DNA from: Cokeromyces recurvatus
Taxonomy: Eukaryota > Mucoromycota > Mucoromycetes > Mucorales > Mucoraceae
Direction: 5' to 3'
Length of the DNA stretch: 64,000 bases
Assembly (NCBI RefSeq): GCF_025118155.1
Contig: NW_026251397.1
Location: 141,001-205,000, forward strand
Shown here: positions 1 to 11,696 of the stretch, piece after piece
Position numbering within the stretch: position 1 is the first letter of the stretch
Layout of the letters: the number at the start of each line of letters is the position of its first letter
Translations under genes and position numbers: made by a program
Notes under the pieces: generated by a model
Told to the model about the DNA's origin: nothing
The model's input: only the letters and a program-made list of their open reading frames with translations
Database searches by the model: none

Positions 1-45
1 TTTGAAAGGATCTATTTATATGCTGATATCATTTAAAAAATATAG

Positions 46-178
46 TGAAATTCGAGTTTACTCTGGTGATCGATCTAATGTCACTCAATTTTCCACTTGT
101 GGAGTTGATGGTAAAGTTGTTATTTGGGACTTTGACCCTAGTCAACTTGTTGCAGATCTTTCTTCTCTCAAGATTTAA
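46..178 (+). CDS. ARPC1, Arp2/3 complex subunit 1 (last exon, 5' part outside window)
   Basis: This is the 3' terminal exon of a WD40 protein. After a TATAG acceptor at 41-45 it reads IRVYSGDRSNVTQFSTCG, then DGKVVIWDF, and ends LSSLKI-stop. The pattern (a TTGxDG-type turn, a WD blade, and a C-terminus in LKI) matches the last blade of ARPC1 (p40/ARPC1B, yeast Arc40), as I recall it. ARPC1 is the beta-propeller subunit of the Arp2/3 complex that nucleates branched actin at endocytic patches. Bases 1-45 look like the end of an intron with a CTGAT-like branch site. The stop at 176-178 lies only 44 bp from the stop of the convergent carrier gene. Identity rests on about 43 residues, so it is good but not certain. 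Confidence 0.8.
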
Positions 179-222
179 TAAGGAAAAAATCCTTTATTAT
201 TATTATTATTATCAGAATAAGA

Positions 223-1307
223 TTATTTTGCATGCATAATATCTTTACATAATTCATAAGAATAAAAAGTGACACCCATTGCAGGAGCCACTTTGAGATA
301 ATTCGGTAATAATCCTCTATACAATGATTTGAAACCCTCTTTTTGTACCATTGTCTTTAACGCATGTAGAGTACCGTTATACTTGTATTCTGCATTATTC
401 ATACCCACTACTTGGAATCGTCTACGGAGTACATCTAGATAAATAATACATGTATGCATACATACATACTATTTAAAAGGACGATTCTTTATATTACACA
501 TCTTTCTCTTTATATATAATATACCTAAAGGATAAATAATAGTTTGAGCAATGGATCCTGCTAAAGCACCACAAAATAGTTTTCTAATATTGCCAGAATT
601 TTCCTCTATTGGAATCAAATAATCCTTCAAGACTTCATAACATTGAAAGTTAAGGGCAACATATGGAGCGACTCCCTAAATTTATGATTCTATTAGATCT
701 TTCTTAAGTTACTCTTTATTCTTTTCTATACCATACCAGTATAGTTGGCCATAAACCTCTATATAATCCTCGAAAACCACCTTCTGTTAAATAAATGGTT
801 TTTATTGTCGGCACAATACCAGGAAGCTTTTTCTTTACGACTGGTGGTGGTGATGATGATGATGATATATCATTGATATGATTTAAAGAGAGTGAATTAG
901 CAGATTGAATTGAAAGTCGAGTACGAACGAGATCTAAAGGATAAGTACAGACGACAGAGACAGTACCTGCTAAGGCACCTGCTATTAATCGTCTTGGAGT
1001 ATCTAATTCTGATTTCTCCTTTTCTAATAAAATCGATTTAAATTGTTCATAAGCAGCAAATTGTGAAGCACTATAAGGAATCATTCGAATCACATTTGTA
1101 CCATTTCCTCTCATGAATCCTCTCCAACCTTCTTCTTTCCACATATGATTTAACGTTGACCAAATACCTGTATATGCCCCCATATTAGGTCCTTGTACCT
1201 AATTTTTATTTTTTATTCAAAATACATGTGAGAACACATACTGATATAATTTCATGTGATTTCAAATGAAGATCTATATACGGAACCACAGATGCATCAC
1301 TCTCTCG

Positions 1308-1362
<55 letters not shown>

Positions 1363-1911
1363 TGTGTGCGTATATGTATGTACACTTACTTGAAATAAAA
1401 TTTTCATTCTTTCCATTGGGCTCACGACAGTACGAGAGAGTGCTCCAGCAATACCACCCGCAATCAAATGCTTTATTGTATCCGATGAGGTATCCATCCT
1501 ATTTATCGATTTATTATGAAAATGGCTAGATGACTGCTGAAGTTTACAAGTAGGTAAAACGTGAGTCATTAAGATATCTATAATTTTTCCGAGCTGTTCC
1601 GAATTAATATTATTATTTCCTGTTGTTGTTACAGCATGTCTATCAAGTAATGAAGCAAATTCAGAAAAGGCAATAGGTTCCCCATTTTGACCCATTTGCT
1701 GAATGTCTATTATTGGAATATGCTTTCATATAAATATATTAATTATAAGAATATCTTGATTTCTTTATTTAAAAAAAAATATGAAACTCACTGTATTATC
1801 TATAGGTAAAGTAGAATAAACCGCCATTATATCCTGAGCATCAATGACCCCATCTTGATTCTGATCTAATAAACCAAATAGTTGATGTAGACTATAAGTA
1901 TTTGAATTCAT
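223..1911 (-). CDS. Ca2+-dependent mitochondrial solute carrier (SCaMC/ATP-Mg-Pi type), 5 exons
   Basis: Exons (transcript order) 1911-1792, 1698-1390, 1198-737, 675-525 and 434-223 join in frame to about 417 aa. Exon 1 has a canonical EF-hand loop, DQNQDGVIDAQD, ending in D where E is more usual; a second EF-like stretch follows. The rest is a mitochondrial carrier fold with three repeats: PMERMK (repeat 1), PLDLVRTRL (repeat 2) and PLDVLRRR (repeat 3), followed by G..LYRG motifs. EF-hand plus carrier is the layout of SCaMC / ATP-Mg-Pi carriers of the inner mitochondrial membrane, which set matrix adenine nucleotide levels in response to cytosolic Ca2+. The N-terminal region is shorter than the four-EF-hand animal forms. 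Intron 2 (1199-1389) carries a (GA)n(CA)n microsatellite. Exact substrate is not determinable. Confidence 0.85.
1316..1368. repeat. (CT)n(GT)n compound microsatellite
   Basis: A long (CT) run passes directly into a (GT) run. It lies inside intron 2 of the mitochondrial carrier gene and generates spurious low-complexity ORFs on both strands. Confidence 0.95.
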
Positions 1912-2756
1912 TTTACATGAAGTATGAATTCAACGTATTATTAAAGAGGACTCTGTATTAGATAAGGAAAGAAAAATAAGAAAAAAGAGGAAGACTCATA
2001 CGATAAACCAATTGAATGAAAAAAAAAAAAAAAAAGAAAAAAAAAAAGGGGTAATAATAACAAAGAGTTCGGAGAGGCAAAAAAAAAAAAAAAAAAAAAA
2101 AAAATAGGTGTGCCTACATGTAGTCAGTTGCAACACTATTATTGTTATTGCAATAGCCTTGTTTAATAATTTATCCCTTTCCTCCTCCCCTCCCCCCCCC
2201 CACAAAAAAAAAAAATTAACCTTTATTTTTAATGATTTTAATTGGTTTTATAAGCTTATTATTGTAATGACATTAAATGGTTTATCTCTTTGTGTAATAC
2301 ATTCATTATTCTTCTTTTACTTTTACAAATATCAAGATAAAAGAAAGTGGTATTACTTTATGTTGTAATAATCAACACGAATAGATTCATAATGGACACA
2401 ACGTAAATAGTTGTTAACAAGAGTAACTACATCTGCTGCTGTGTCATTCTAAATGTTTATTTTTTTTTTTCAATGATGTTTGAACAAAAAGTAAAATTTG
2501 GTTCTTTCTATAATTGAATGAATTTAACCATAAAACATGTAAACAATAAAATATAAACTAAAATTATTTGTTTTGTTTTTTCTAGAAAATATTATTAAAT
2601 TTACGCTGGTTTAACTATTTATACATTTATGGATAAACAATAGTAGTAATTGGAAACATAAAAATATAAAAGTAAAAAGAAGTGTCTTTTCTTTTTTTTT
2701 TCTCTTTTCTTCTTCTTCTTCTTCTTTTATATAATTGTATATATGATTCGTTTAAT
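1912..2756. other. Intergenic, divergent promoter region of carrier and RING gene
   Basis: 845 bp between two divergently transcribed genes. It holds A/T homopolymers (about 1, 2 and 2.7 kb marks, including a long A run near 2080-2104) and a C9 tract near 2192. I see no gene. Short ORFs here are homopolymer translations. Confidence 0.7.
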
Positions 2757-3897
2757 ATGAGTCAATTATTACAAAATCCTACAACAAGAAGAATACATGT
2801 TATTATTTATAACTGGAGTCAGGCATCAAAGACATCAAAGGCTTTCTTTAGTCTGTCTTTATTAAATCTATTATTACAAGTAAATTTACTCTATCAAAGA
2901 GAGAGAGGGGAATATATCATACTTAATTTTCTAGTATTATCTATTTAGGTTACTTTTATTTCAAGTACACTTTATACTACTTGGAATTTATCTTGTCAAG
3001 AACCTTTTCGGTTGTTTTTATTGGCTCATGTTATTCAAAGTGCAATCGCAATATCATTCGATATTTATTTATATTTTGGATATTCAACACATCATGAAGA
3101 AGATGGTAGAAGTGGTAGTTTTGTATATTTCTTAAAAAGGTAATTATGAGTAGAATCATTTAAAGAATAAGCATTCATTGTTAATCATGCCTATTTATTT
3201 AATAGAATATTAAATCTCTTTGCATTTATTATATTTCTCTATGGAAATTACTATTTATTTTTTGACTCAGTTATTACTTGCGATTTGACAGCTCCAACTA
3301 TTTACAATTTATCTTACATCATTGTTATATGCGAATATATTTTATATGCAACACCTATTTTATTTTCAATTATTTCTTTTCTGTTCATGCCTTGTCTAAC
3401 TTGTAAGTAGAATCATGAAAGAGACTTTATTTTTTTTTTTTTCGTAGACTAACGTATCTGTTGAAAAAGTTTTAAGCAACATAATTAGAATAAAAAGAAA
3501 CAAGTTGGGTATTTCTCAAAAGGAAATTTCAACCTTACCAATCTATCAATTATCTACAAAAGAGAAGGAAGAAGAAGAAAGATGGTCTTCAACAAATACA
3601 ATTCCTATTATTTATATACCTAATGATCAAGATCGTCTATGCGTTATTTGCTTATCAACTTATGAAAAAAATGATATCTTGTGTAAATTATGGTATGTAA
3701 CATGTATTATATGAATGAATGAATGAATGTTTAAAGTATGTATCTCTATCTATAGGTGTGAACATCACTTTCATAGAGAATGTATTTTTGAATGGCTTAA
3801 ATTAAATGCTGTATGTCCATTATGTAAGCGAGATTGTAGAAAAGGAGGAGGAGAGAATAAGGAGGAACACCAACATACAATGAACATACCCGTATAA
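2757..3897 (+). CDS. Multi-pass membrane RING-H2 finger protein (putative E3 ubiquitin ligase), 5 exons
   Basis: Exons 2757-2879, 2949-3139, 3206-3402, 3470-3692 and 3756-3897 give about 291 aa. The N-terminal 170 residues hold about four hydrophobic segments. The C-terminal 90 residues contain a RING-H2 finger: CVIC, a spacer, LWCEHHFHRECIFEWL, then CPLCKR. The eight zinc ligands follow the C3H2C3 pattern, split by the last intron inside the Trp before the third Cys. RING-H2 plus membrane anchor is typical of ER/endosomal E3 ligases that recruit an E2. The third intron is best closed at AAAAAG (3469) rather than the earlier CGTAG, because only that keeps the frame; the skipped site overlaps an ACTAAC branch point. 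No close named orthologue is recognised. Confidence 0.75.
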
Positions 3898-5122
3898 CTT
3901 GATATGAATGTAATTTTATACTTTATGCTTTCTATATATACTACTACTACTACCTTCACTTTCGTCGGTCAAACAGATGACTATTCATAATACCCGTTAA
4001 AATAAATGATGTATATAATTATTTCTCTTTTTTCTAATACACGCATAGTAAAAAGGTGAACCACTATTTTACGGTATATACATACATAATACAACATAAC
4101 TTGTCTGGGGGGAGTGATGAAGTTGTGTTCTTTATTCAACACATTATAGTCTTCCTAATCCTTGTTATAAACATGCCATCATTACTTACTACCGGAAGGA
4201 GGGGGAGGAAAAAAGTGATTTTGTTGATTTTAGAGGTGAATATATATATATATATATATATCTATATATATATTTGTTTCAGAAGGACTGAGAGTAACGA
4301 TATCCTGCTTTAAATAGAGCAATGATAAGCTTAACCAACTGCAGCCTCTACCCCATTTTATATATATATATTCATAGAGAGAGAGAGAGAGAGAGAAATA
4401 ACATAAAAAAAAATTCCTTTCGAGACTTGTAGTATACTATTTATTAAGGGTAGAGCGTTATGTATACAAGTCAATATGATAGATTCGAGTATTTTATAAT
4501 TTTAAGAATGAAACAGGATTGTAAAATACAACCTGATGACATTAGTTGATAGACTAGAATAATATCTTATATTTAGCTTGTAACAGAAGCTCTTTAGATC
4601 AAAGACATTTCTAACTTGTTTATTCTCAGTTTGATTCAAATCATCTTCAATAAAGAATTTTTATTGTAGTAGATTATATATCGTTCCTAGAAATCCATAT
4701 CCTTTCTAGAACAAAAAGATATATATATATATTTTGTTAAATACACAAAAATAGATATAAGTCATATTTAGAGTTGGAGACTATGATTTATATAATTGTA
4801 ATTTATTATCATTATTATCTAATAAATCATAACCATGACACTCTCTGATCTGTCGTTTTTCGGGAAAATTATGCCGCTTTTTTTCGGGAAAATTGCATTG
4901 CAGTTCAATTTTTTTTTTTTTCATAATCTAAACTAGGCAATTTTGATGTCTTTCATATTATGTACTACATTGAGAGATTCTTAAATTAATATAAAGAAGA
5001 AGATGATGATGATTCAACATTCAAGCATAGATAAATAGTTACACCTGGTGATACATGCATTCTATTCTTATTGTTTTACATACTTAATATGTGTAATCAG
5101 TACCTTTTTTTTTTCTTAGACT
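3898..5122. other. Intergenic region with a duplicated 15-mer
   Basis: 1.2 kb without a recognisable gene. It contains (AT)n near 4240-4270, (GA)n near 4374-4396, and two nearly adjacent copies of TTTTTCGGGAAAATT at about 4856-4890. It also carries a word, CTAGGCAATTTTGATGT near 4933, that recurs with one change near 43975. Only a short spurious ORF (4056-4313) is present. Confidence 0.6.
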
Positions 5123-6104
5123 ATGACTATAGAGAATAAGGTGCCTACAGTAACTATTATAGGTGCTGGGTAAATAATAAAAATTAATATCTACATACCG
5201 TTATAGTCCATAATAATATTAATATAAATATCTGTTATTATATTTATTCATGTGCGGCGTGGTGGTGGTAGAGTAAGTGGTATTTGTGCATTTGTTCAAC
5301 TTCAAAAAAAAAATTAGGAATAAATGCCCATGTCTTTGAATTAAATAAAGATGTTGGTGGCGTCTGGTTTCAAAATACTTATCCATGATGTCGATGTGAT
5401 GTGTCCAGTTATATGTACAGTTTTAGCTTTGAAATGAATCCAGGTAATAGCAAATAAATATATAAAGGATAGCTGATAGCTTTATATATAGACTGGTCTC
5501 AAAATTATAGTGAACAAAAAGAAATTTTAAATTATCTGAAAAATGTAGCCTCAAAATATAACATGCTTGAATATACAGATTTTGAGACCAAAGTAATAAG
5601 TGCTATATGGCAAGAAGGGGGGGGAATGGAAACTAGAACACAAGAGAATAAAAAAAAATGCTTATAACCAAAAGACAGAGATAGCTTATTTTGATCTAAT
5701 ATATTCTGCAATGGGTACATTAGATATACCTAATGTTCCTGAATTATTTAAACCCTTTCATGGACCTATTATACATTCTGCTGAATGGGATCATTCTATT
5801 GATTTTACAGGAAAACGTATTGCAATCATAGAAAGTGGTGCAAGGTATGTATGTATGTATGTATGTATGTATATGTATATAGTGCAATACAGACAATACC
5901 TCATGTTGCTAAAAGTGCTGCTCAACTGATAGCATATCAACGATCAGCACCATGGATTATACCACAAGTCATATCAAAAACAGCAAAAATCCAACAACTT
6001 TTATTTCGTAAATTTCCTTTCATCTTATTTATCTATCGTCTTTACTTATTTTTTATAGTAATCGTCATGATGTATATGTATTATAAACTGAGTTACATTT
6101 ATTA

Positions 6105-6153
<49 letters not shown>

Positions 6154-7047
6154 TTTGAGGCTCTTTACATACTCTTGGGTTATCCTCGATCGTTTTTTAC
6201 AAACTATTTGGCTACCAAGATTATTTCAAGACACAAAAGGACCATAACTCAATTAGGTCGAGTGGACCTTTTAGATAAGCTTTTGCCCAAGTTCCAAATA
6301 GGCTGTAAAAGAGGGGGTTATTCTGGGACCTATTATGAAGCAATAACTAGACCAAATGTATCCATTGTTGATGAACCTATTCAAATTGTAGGAGAAAATT
6401 CTATCACAACCATGGATGGAGTAAGTAGAGAAATAGATATTTTAGTATTGGCTACTGGATTCAAAACATATGATACTACGTTGGATAACATACAGAGTGA
6501 GTAGTATAAATTACATAGATATATAATTGTGTTCATCAAGATATGAATGTGAATCTGTAGTTATTGGAAAGAACAACCAATCGTTGACAGAACTTTGGAA
6601 AACCGAGTCACCTCATCTTTACAAATCAACTATTATGCATGGATTTTCCAAATCTATTCTTATTACTAGGGCCATACAGTTATTTAGGACATAATTCAAC
6701 CATTTTTAATGGTAAAAACGTAAGTTTAATGCATACCAGAAGAAAATAATTATATAAAATGTGTCTAATATGCTACTAGGCAAGTCATTTATTCTATCAA
6801 GAGTATTAAGAAACTGATTTTATGTAAGCATAACAAAAGAGGGCCAATGATTGAACCTAAGCTCAAGTCTCACGATGATTACATGAAATATATCAGATCC
6901 TGTTTCAAAGATACTACTTGGGTTTCCTCTTGTATCTCTTGGTATAAAAATGAAAAAGGACACGTTATCCATTTATATCCTAACACAGTGATCAAATTTA
7001 AATGGGAGCTTCTTTGGCGCTTTTATGAACATGATTATTATGTATAG
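5123..7047 (+). pseudogene. Baeyer-Villiger/FMO-type flavin monooxygenase pseudogene
   Basis: Homology is continuous across the locus. An FAD-binding GAGVSG (split by intron 1) is followed by GGVWFQNTYP. The BVMO fingerprint FHGPIIHSAEWD is near 5755-5790. Then come an NADPH-type Rossmann region, YQRSAPWIIP, GCKR, the ATGF motif, and a C-terminal PYSYLGHNS / EPKLKSHDDY region. The intact family uses FAD and NADPH to oxygenate ketones or soft nucleophiles. The frame is broken repeatedly: an A10 tract (5304-5313) is out of frame; TGA at 5386-5388 stands where the family has Gly in YPGxRCD; a G8 run (5617-5624) is one G too long; GSG became ESG at 5831; and an extra T sits in 6644-6647. Splice sites remain recognisable, so the decay looks recent. 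A poly-T intron (T45) lies at 6107-6151. Homopolymer lesions could be sequencing errors, but the TGA and G-to-E change could not be explained that way. Confidence 0.85.
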
Positions 7048-7346
7048 AAAGAAGACACAGACACCATAGCATAAATATGATTCCAACAAATGGGGTTACA
7101 TTTTATTCTCCGGAAAGAGGTTTTTTTTTTCTTTGATAAAAATAAAGTAACACATTTAACAATAAGAATTGAGATTGAATATTAATGAAAACAACAAGCA
7201 ATGAACAAGAAAAGCGGGGGGGGGGAAAGAGGGAAGAGGCAAACAAAAATAGACTTCATTACTGTATCCCTTTTTTTTTCTTTTTTACCTTTTCCTTTCC
7301 TTCTCCGTTTTTTTTTTCTTTTTTTAATTCCTTTACCTTTTAAAGG

Positions 7347-9022
7347 ATGAATTTAATAACAAATCTACTCAGTAAAGTATTAGGGCTACCTGAACCCACC
7401 TTACGTCTCTTGTGCACTGTCATTTCAGCATACCCAGTAGCTAATCATTATAAAAAGAAATTCTCAAGTGAAAGAGTCCAAGCCTCTACAGCTGCAGAAC
7501 GTACTCAATACATTCTCCTTTCAGGACTAGCACTCAACTTTTTTTTAATGGCTTTCAAATCTACCATTCATTAGTGACCATTGCTATCAGCTATGGACTC
7601 TGTTATGTATTTGGAGAACAATTAGGCGATCGTCAACTAGCTGCAGCTGGTGTATGGATCTTCAATGCTCTCTACCTCTTGGCTGGGTATTATTTTATGC
7701 AAACAGATGAATATGATATCACCTGGACCATGACACAGTGTATTTTATGTTTGCGTATGATGGGATTTGGATTTGATTATTATGATGGGTCTAAAAGAGT
7801 CACTGTAGCAGGACCTCCTTCAAAGACCGAGCTAAAGGATCCCAACAAAGAAAATGTACACAAGATGACATTAAGAGGAACGGCAGACAAAAAGCCAGCC
7901 GTTGATTTACCATTGTCCTTTATGGCAGATACCCCTTTAGTAACATTACCTAGTATTATCGATCTTCTCGCTTATGCTCTCTTCCCATCTGCCTTTTTAG
8001 TCGGTCCTCAGTTTTCATTTTCATTGTTTCAAAAATGGATCCATGAAGATTTAAGAGATTTACCTCATAGTGAAAGAGAGGAGCGTAAACGTGCACAGAC
8101 GGTATATACATGGCGTTGTGCTATTTTAGCCATCCTCTATTTAGGTTTGCAGCAAACAGTAGGCGCCAAGTACTCTACTTCCTATTTATTAACAGATGAG
8201 TTTAGAGCATTGGGTTTTTTGAAACGTGTATGGATTTTTGCTGTTACTGGTAAATTTACTTACAATAAATATATTGGTATTTGGTTGCTAACAGAAGGTA
8301 AAGTAAATTGAAAAAAAAAAAAAGGGAAAAGTTAGGTTATACAAACCCTTTTTTTGGGGAGGGAGGAAAAGAAAGAATAAAAGGGACAGAGAGAGAATGA
8401 GAGCATATTTGGAGAATTCATTTAATGAAAAAAAAAAATTGCAGGTGCAACTGCATCCTTTGGTATCTCCTTTGAAGGTATAAATGAAGAAGGACATGCG
8501 CAATATGGTGGATTAGCGAATACTCTACCAAGTATATATGAGAAGGCAACTTCAATTGATCACGTCATCAGTGCTTTTAATATCAATACAAATCTTTGGT
8601 CCAAATACTATGTCTTTAAGCGTCTCAAGTTTTTGGGTAGTAAAGAGATATCTCAAGCAGGAACATTGGCCTTCTTAGCGATATGGCATGGTTTCCATGC
8701 CATGTATTTTATAACATTCTTATTAGAATTCCTTTATGTTCAAAGTGAACTTGTCCTTCGTAGACGTCTTGTGCCTCTCGTTGAACCATATACCAAGAAG
8801 AATGAAGTTTGTTATTATGTATGGAAAGCAGTTGCCTGGATTACCTGCCAGTTATGTATTACTTATGCAGTTGTTGGCTTTGACCTCTTAAAGATAAGTA
8901 AATCAATAAAAGCCTACAGCAGCATCTACTTTATTGGACACATCCCAATTATCGTCATTCTAGGCATCAATCAGTTTTTACCCAAATCAAAATCAATAAC
9001 AAAGAAGAAAAAGGGACAATAA
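7347..9022 (+). CDS. MBOAT-family lysophospholipid acyltransferase (Ale1/LPCAT-like), one-base frameshift
   Basis: Two exons, 7347-8297 and 8445-9022, encode about 509 aa if one missing base is allowed. The N-terminus has multiple membrane spans. The MBOAT active-site elements are visible: an Asn-containing NINTNLWSKYYVFKRL segment and the His in AIWHGFHAMY. YPVANH, MGFGFDYYDG and FQKW also fit lysophospholipid acyltransferases of the Ale1/MBOAT1-5 group, which reacylate lysophospholipids in the ER. The C-terminus is lysine-rich (SITKKKKGQ), a possible dilysine-type ER signal. At the T8 run 7539-7546 the upstream frame stops at 7572-7574, while the downstream frame continues the family sequence (NGFQIYHSL). 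One more T would restore it. This could be an assembly error or real inactivation. Confidence 0.85.
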
Positions 9023-9182
9023 AATGTTATGTATGAAATAATAAAATATATATATATATATATATAGAAGCCATCCTATTATACATTTTCTTCCATTATT
9101 ATTAAAATATATGTTATCTATTTCTTTCTCTCTTTATTTATTTATTTTTTTAAATACTTTCTAAATTATTATTATTTTTTTA

Positions 9183-11655
9183 TTAAAAAAATCTTTTCAA
9201 TCCTTTTTTCTTTTTCTTTTCCTTCTCTTCGGGTTGTACTGCTGTATTTGTTTTATCAGATCCAGTAAGTGACATATTGGAACTCTTATGACTTATGCGA
9301 GAAGATGAAGAGTTAAGATGCATATGTGACATGAGTGAGCTAGTTTTACTCACTGGATCACTCGATTTTGAATATGAAGTAGGGGGTACATAAGGTGCAA
9401 TTATAGTTTCTGTCAAAGGAATAGGCTTTTTCAATTGACTAAGATGTTCAACAAATGAAGCAGGACGTAATATCTCTGTTGTGCCGATAAAAACATCACG
9501 ATTGTATGTCTCTGCTATCTCGTAAGCTGATCGAATTTCAGAATAAGTTGCACCACCAATTACGAATATAATTAATTTGGCTCCAGTTGAAACACGTGAA
9601 GAATTCTATCCGAAATATTTACTTTCAGTAACATGTAAAACAACAATTAGAATTAAAAAAAAAAAAAATATACATATTTGTATATAACTCTACCGAAATT
9701 GTACTATTTGATTTTCTAGACCAAGTAGGTTTAGTAGTACGAAGTGAGACACCACTTAGAGCCATACCACTACGACCAGGAGAATGACCATATCCATCTT
9801 CAGATGAATCCATATCAGATTTTCTAGTAAAAGCAAACTGACTAGGATCAAGCATATTAGAAAAATGTGCCTAAATCATAATCATGGTTTTTAAAAAAAT
9901 AAATAAATGATGAGTGACTTTCACAATTAAATATTCTTTATACTTACATCCATTACTTTCTTCAAAATAGGAACATAACGAGAAAGTTCATAGGGAGCTT
10001 CTTCATCTTTATTCCTTCGTTGTCTTCTCTTTTTTAAAAATGATACTTTTTCTTGTCGACGAATACGAGTTAGTTTGACACCTATTAGTGGTAAATTGTT
10101 GATAGCATCACGCAACTCTCCCTTTAGTTTCGCATGTTCCAATAATTTGATCTTATCGTCTTCAAAAATACCGCCTTCTTTCCAAATAATATATAGCATA
10201 AGTAAACGCGCTTTATCAACAGGGCTACAAGAGTGAGATAAAATGTAAATACGTAAGATAAAGAATATACAAAAAAAAGAATTATACCTAACATGCGGAT
10301 CATCTAAAAGAGGTACCATATCAAGAACAATCGTTTTTGGTGTCTCTCCTTCAGCTGTTTCCCCTGTTGCCATATTTTGTTCCAAATTTCCGACGGAATT
10401 TAATTTGTGTCTTTCAAAATAAGACATACATTCCTGTGCTATACTTAAGTGAGCTGAGTACTATAATTTTATTAATAAAAAAAAAAAAAGTATGTCAATA
10501 ATTCCCTCCCTTTTTGTTTTTTGTTTTTGGCTAAGTATACCTTGGCTTTCAAGTCTTGATACTGAGGAAGGTTTGTTAACATTTCCTTCATTTCTTTTAA
10601 ACTTTTAGCTGCATTTTTTGGACCTGAATTTCTGTTTTAAATAAAGTTTAAAAGAGTTAATAATGATTGTTCGCAAGTTTAATTTTCATTATTTTTTTTT
10701 TTAATTTATTTTTTTTTACCCGGCGCCTACAGCAGCTTTATTTTCAGATAAAAATTCATTAAATTTTTCTATCAAACGATCTGAGCATTCAGCAATATGC
10801 ATATGGCGAATAGAGGTATAGATATTATCTTCTTCATCCAGGATAACATCTTTTGAACCCATTGATCCGTCTGCTTGATGAAATTCATATGAATATTTGA
10901 TGCCTCTATGATTTTCTGTATCTTGTACAGGTAATAAATCACTAATCATAGCTTGATATGTAAACTCATGCAATAAAGGTGCGGCAGGATCAATTGAACG
11001 ATCGACAATCAAAAGAGTGGCTCTTGGTTGAGGTGGATTATTAGGTGGCTATAATAAATTTATAAATAAAGATATCAAAAATTCATTTATACACATTATT
11101 TACTTTACAGGAAAATTTGGATTTAGTCTACAAAAGTTATCAATCTCTTTCTGAAGTGTATAAGCCAACTTGCTAGCAGGAGAGCCTTGAGGATGAATAC
11201 CGCCTTCACATTGTGACTGAAATCTAATAATTGGATCTTCGCCTAAAGTAGCACATACAGAAAGTAACTTGAAGAAGAAATTTAATATATTTCAAATCCA
11301 ATTATAAATATTATTATTATTACTTGTTTGGCAGTTATTTTCAAGGATTCATCCAGATTTTCTATACGATTTTCACCAAATACAGATAAAAAGCTGGTAT
11401 GAGGATCGACAGTAAAGACAGATGATTCATTTACTAATAAATATATTAAAGTCAGAAAATAAAATAAAATAGAATAAAATAATATAAAAATAATATAAAC
11501 AATGAATATACGAACCCATAAAGTCTACATAAAGCTCTTTTAGACTTAAAATATATTCTGAAGCCCCATTTGCCTTTAATTTTCTATTTAATTCATCAAA
11601 GAGTTGATCATTCAAGCCTATAAAAGAGAATATTTTAATTCTTTTTTTTTTCGGT

Positions 11656-11696
<41 letters not shown>

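Noticed and set aside
1266..1529. ORF across the CT/GT repeat
   Set aside because: Translation of a microsatellite (SLSLSL, VCVCV) overlapping exons of the carrier on the other strand.
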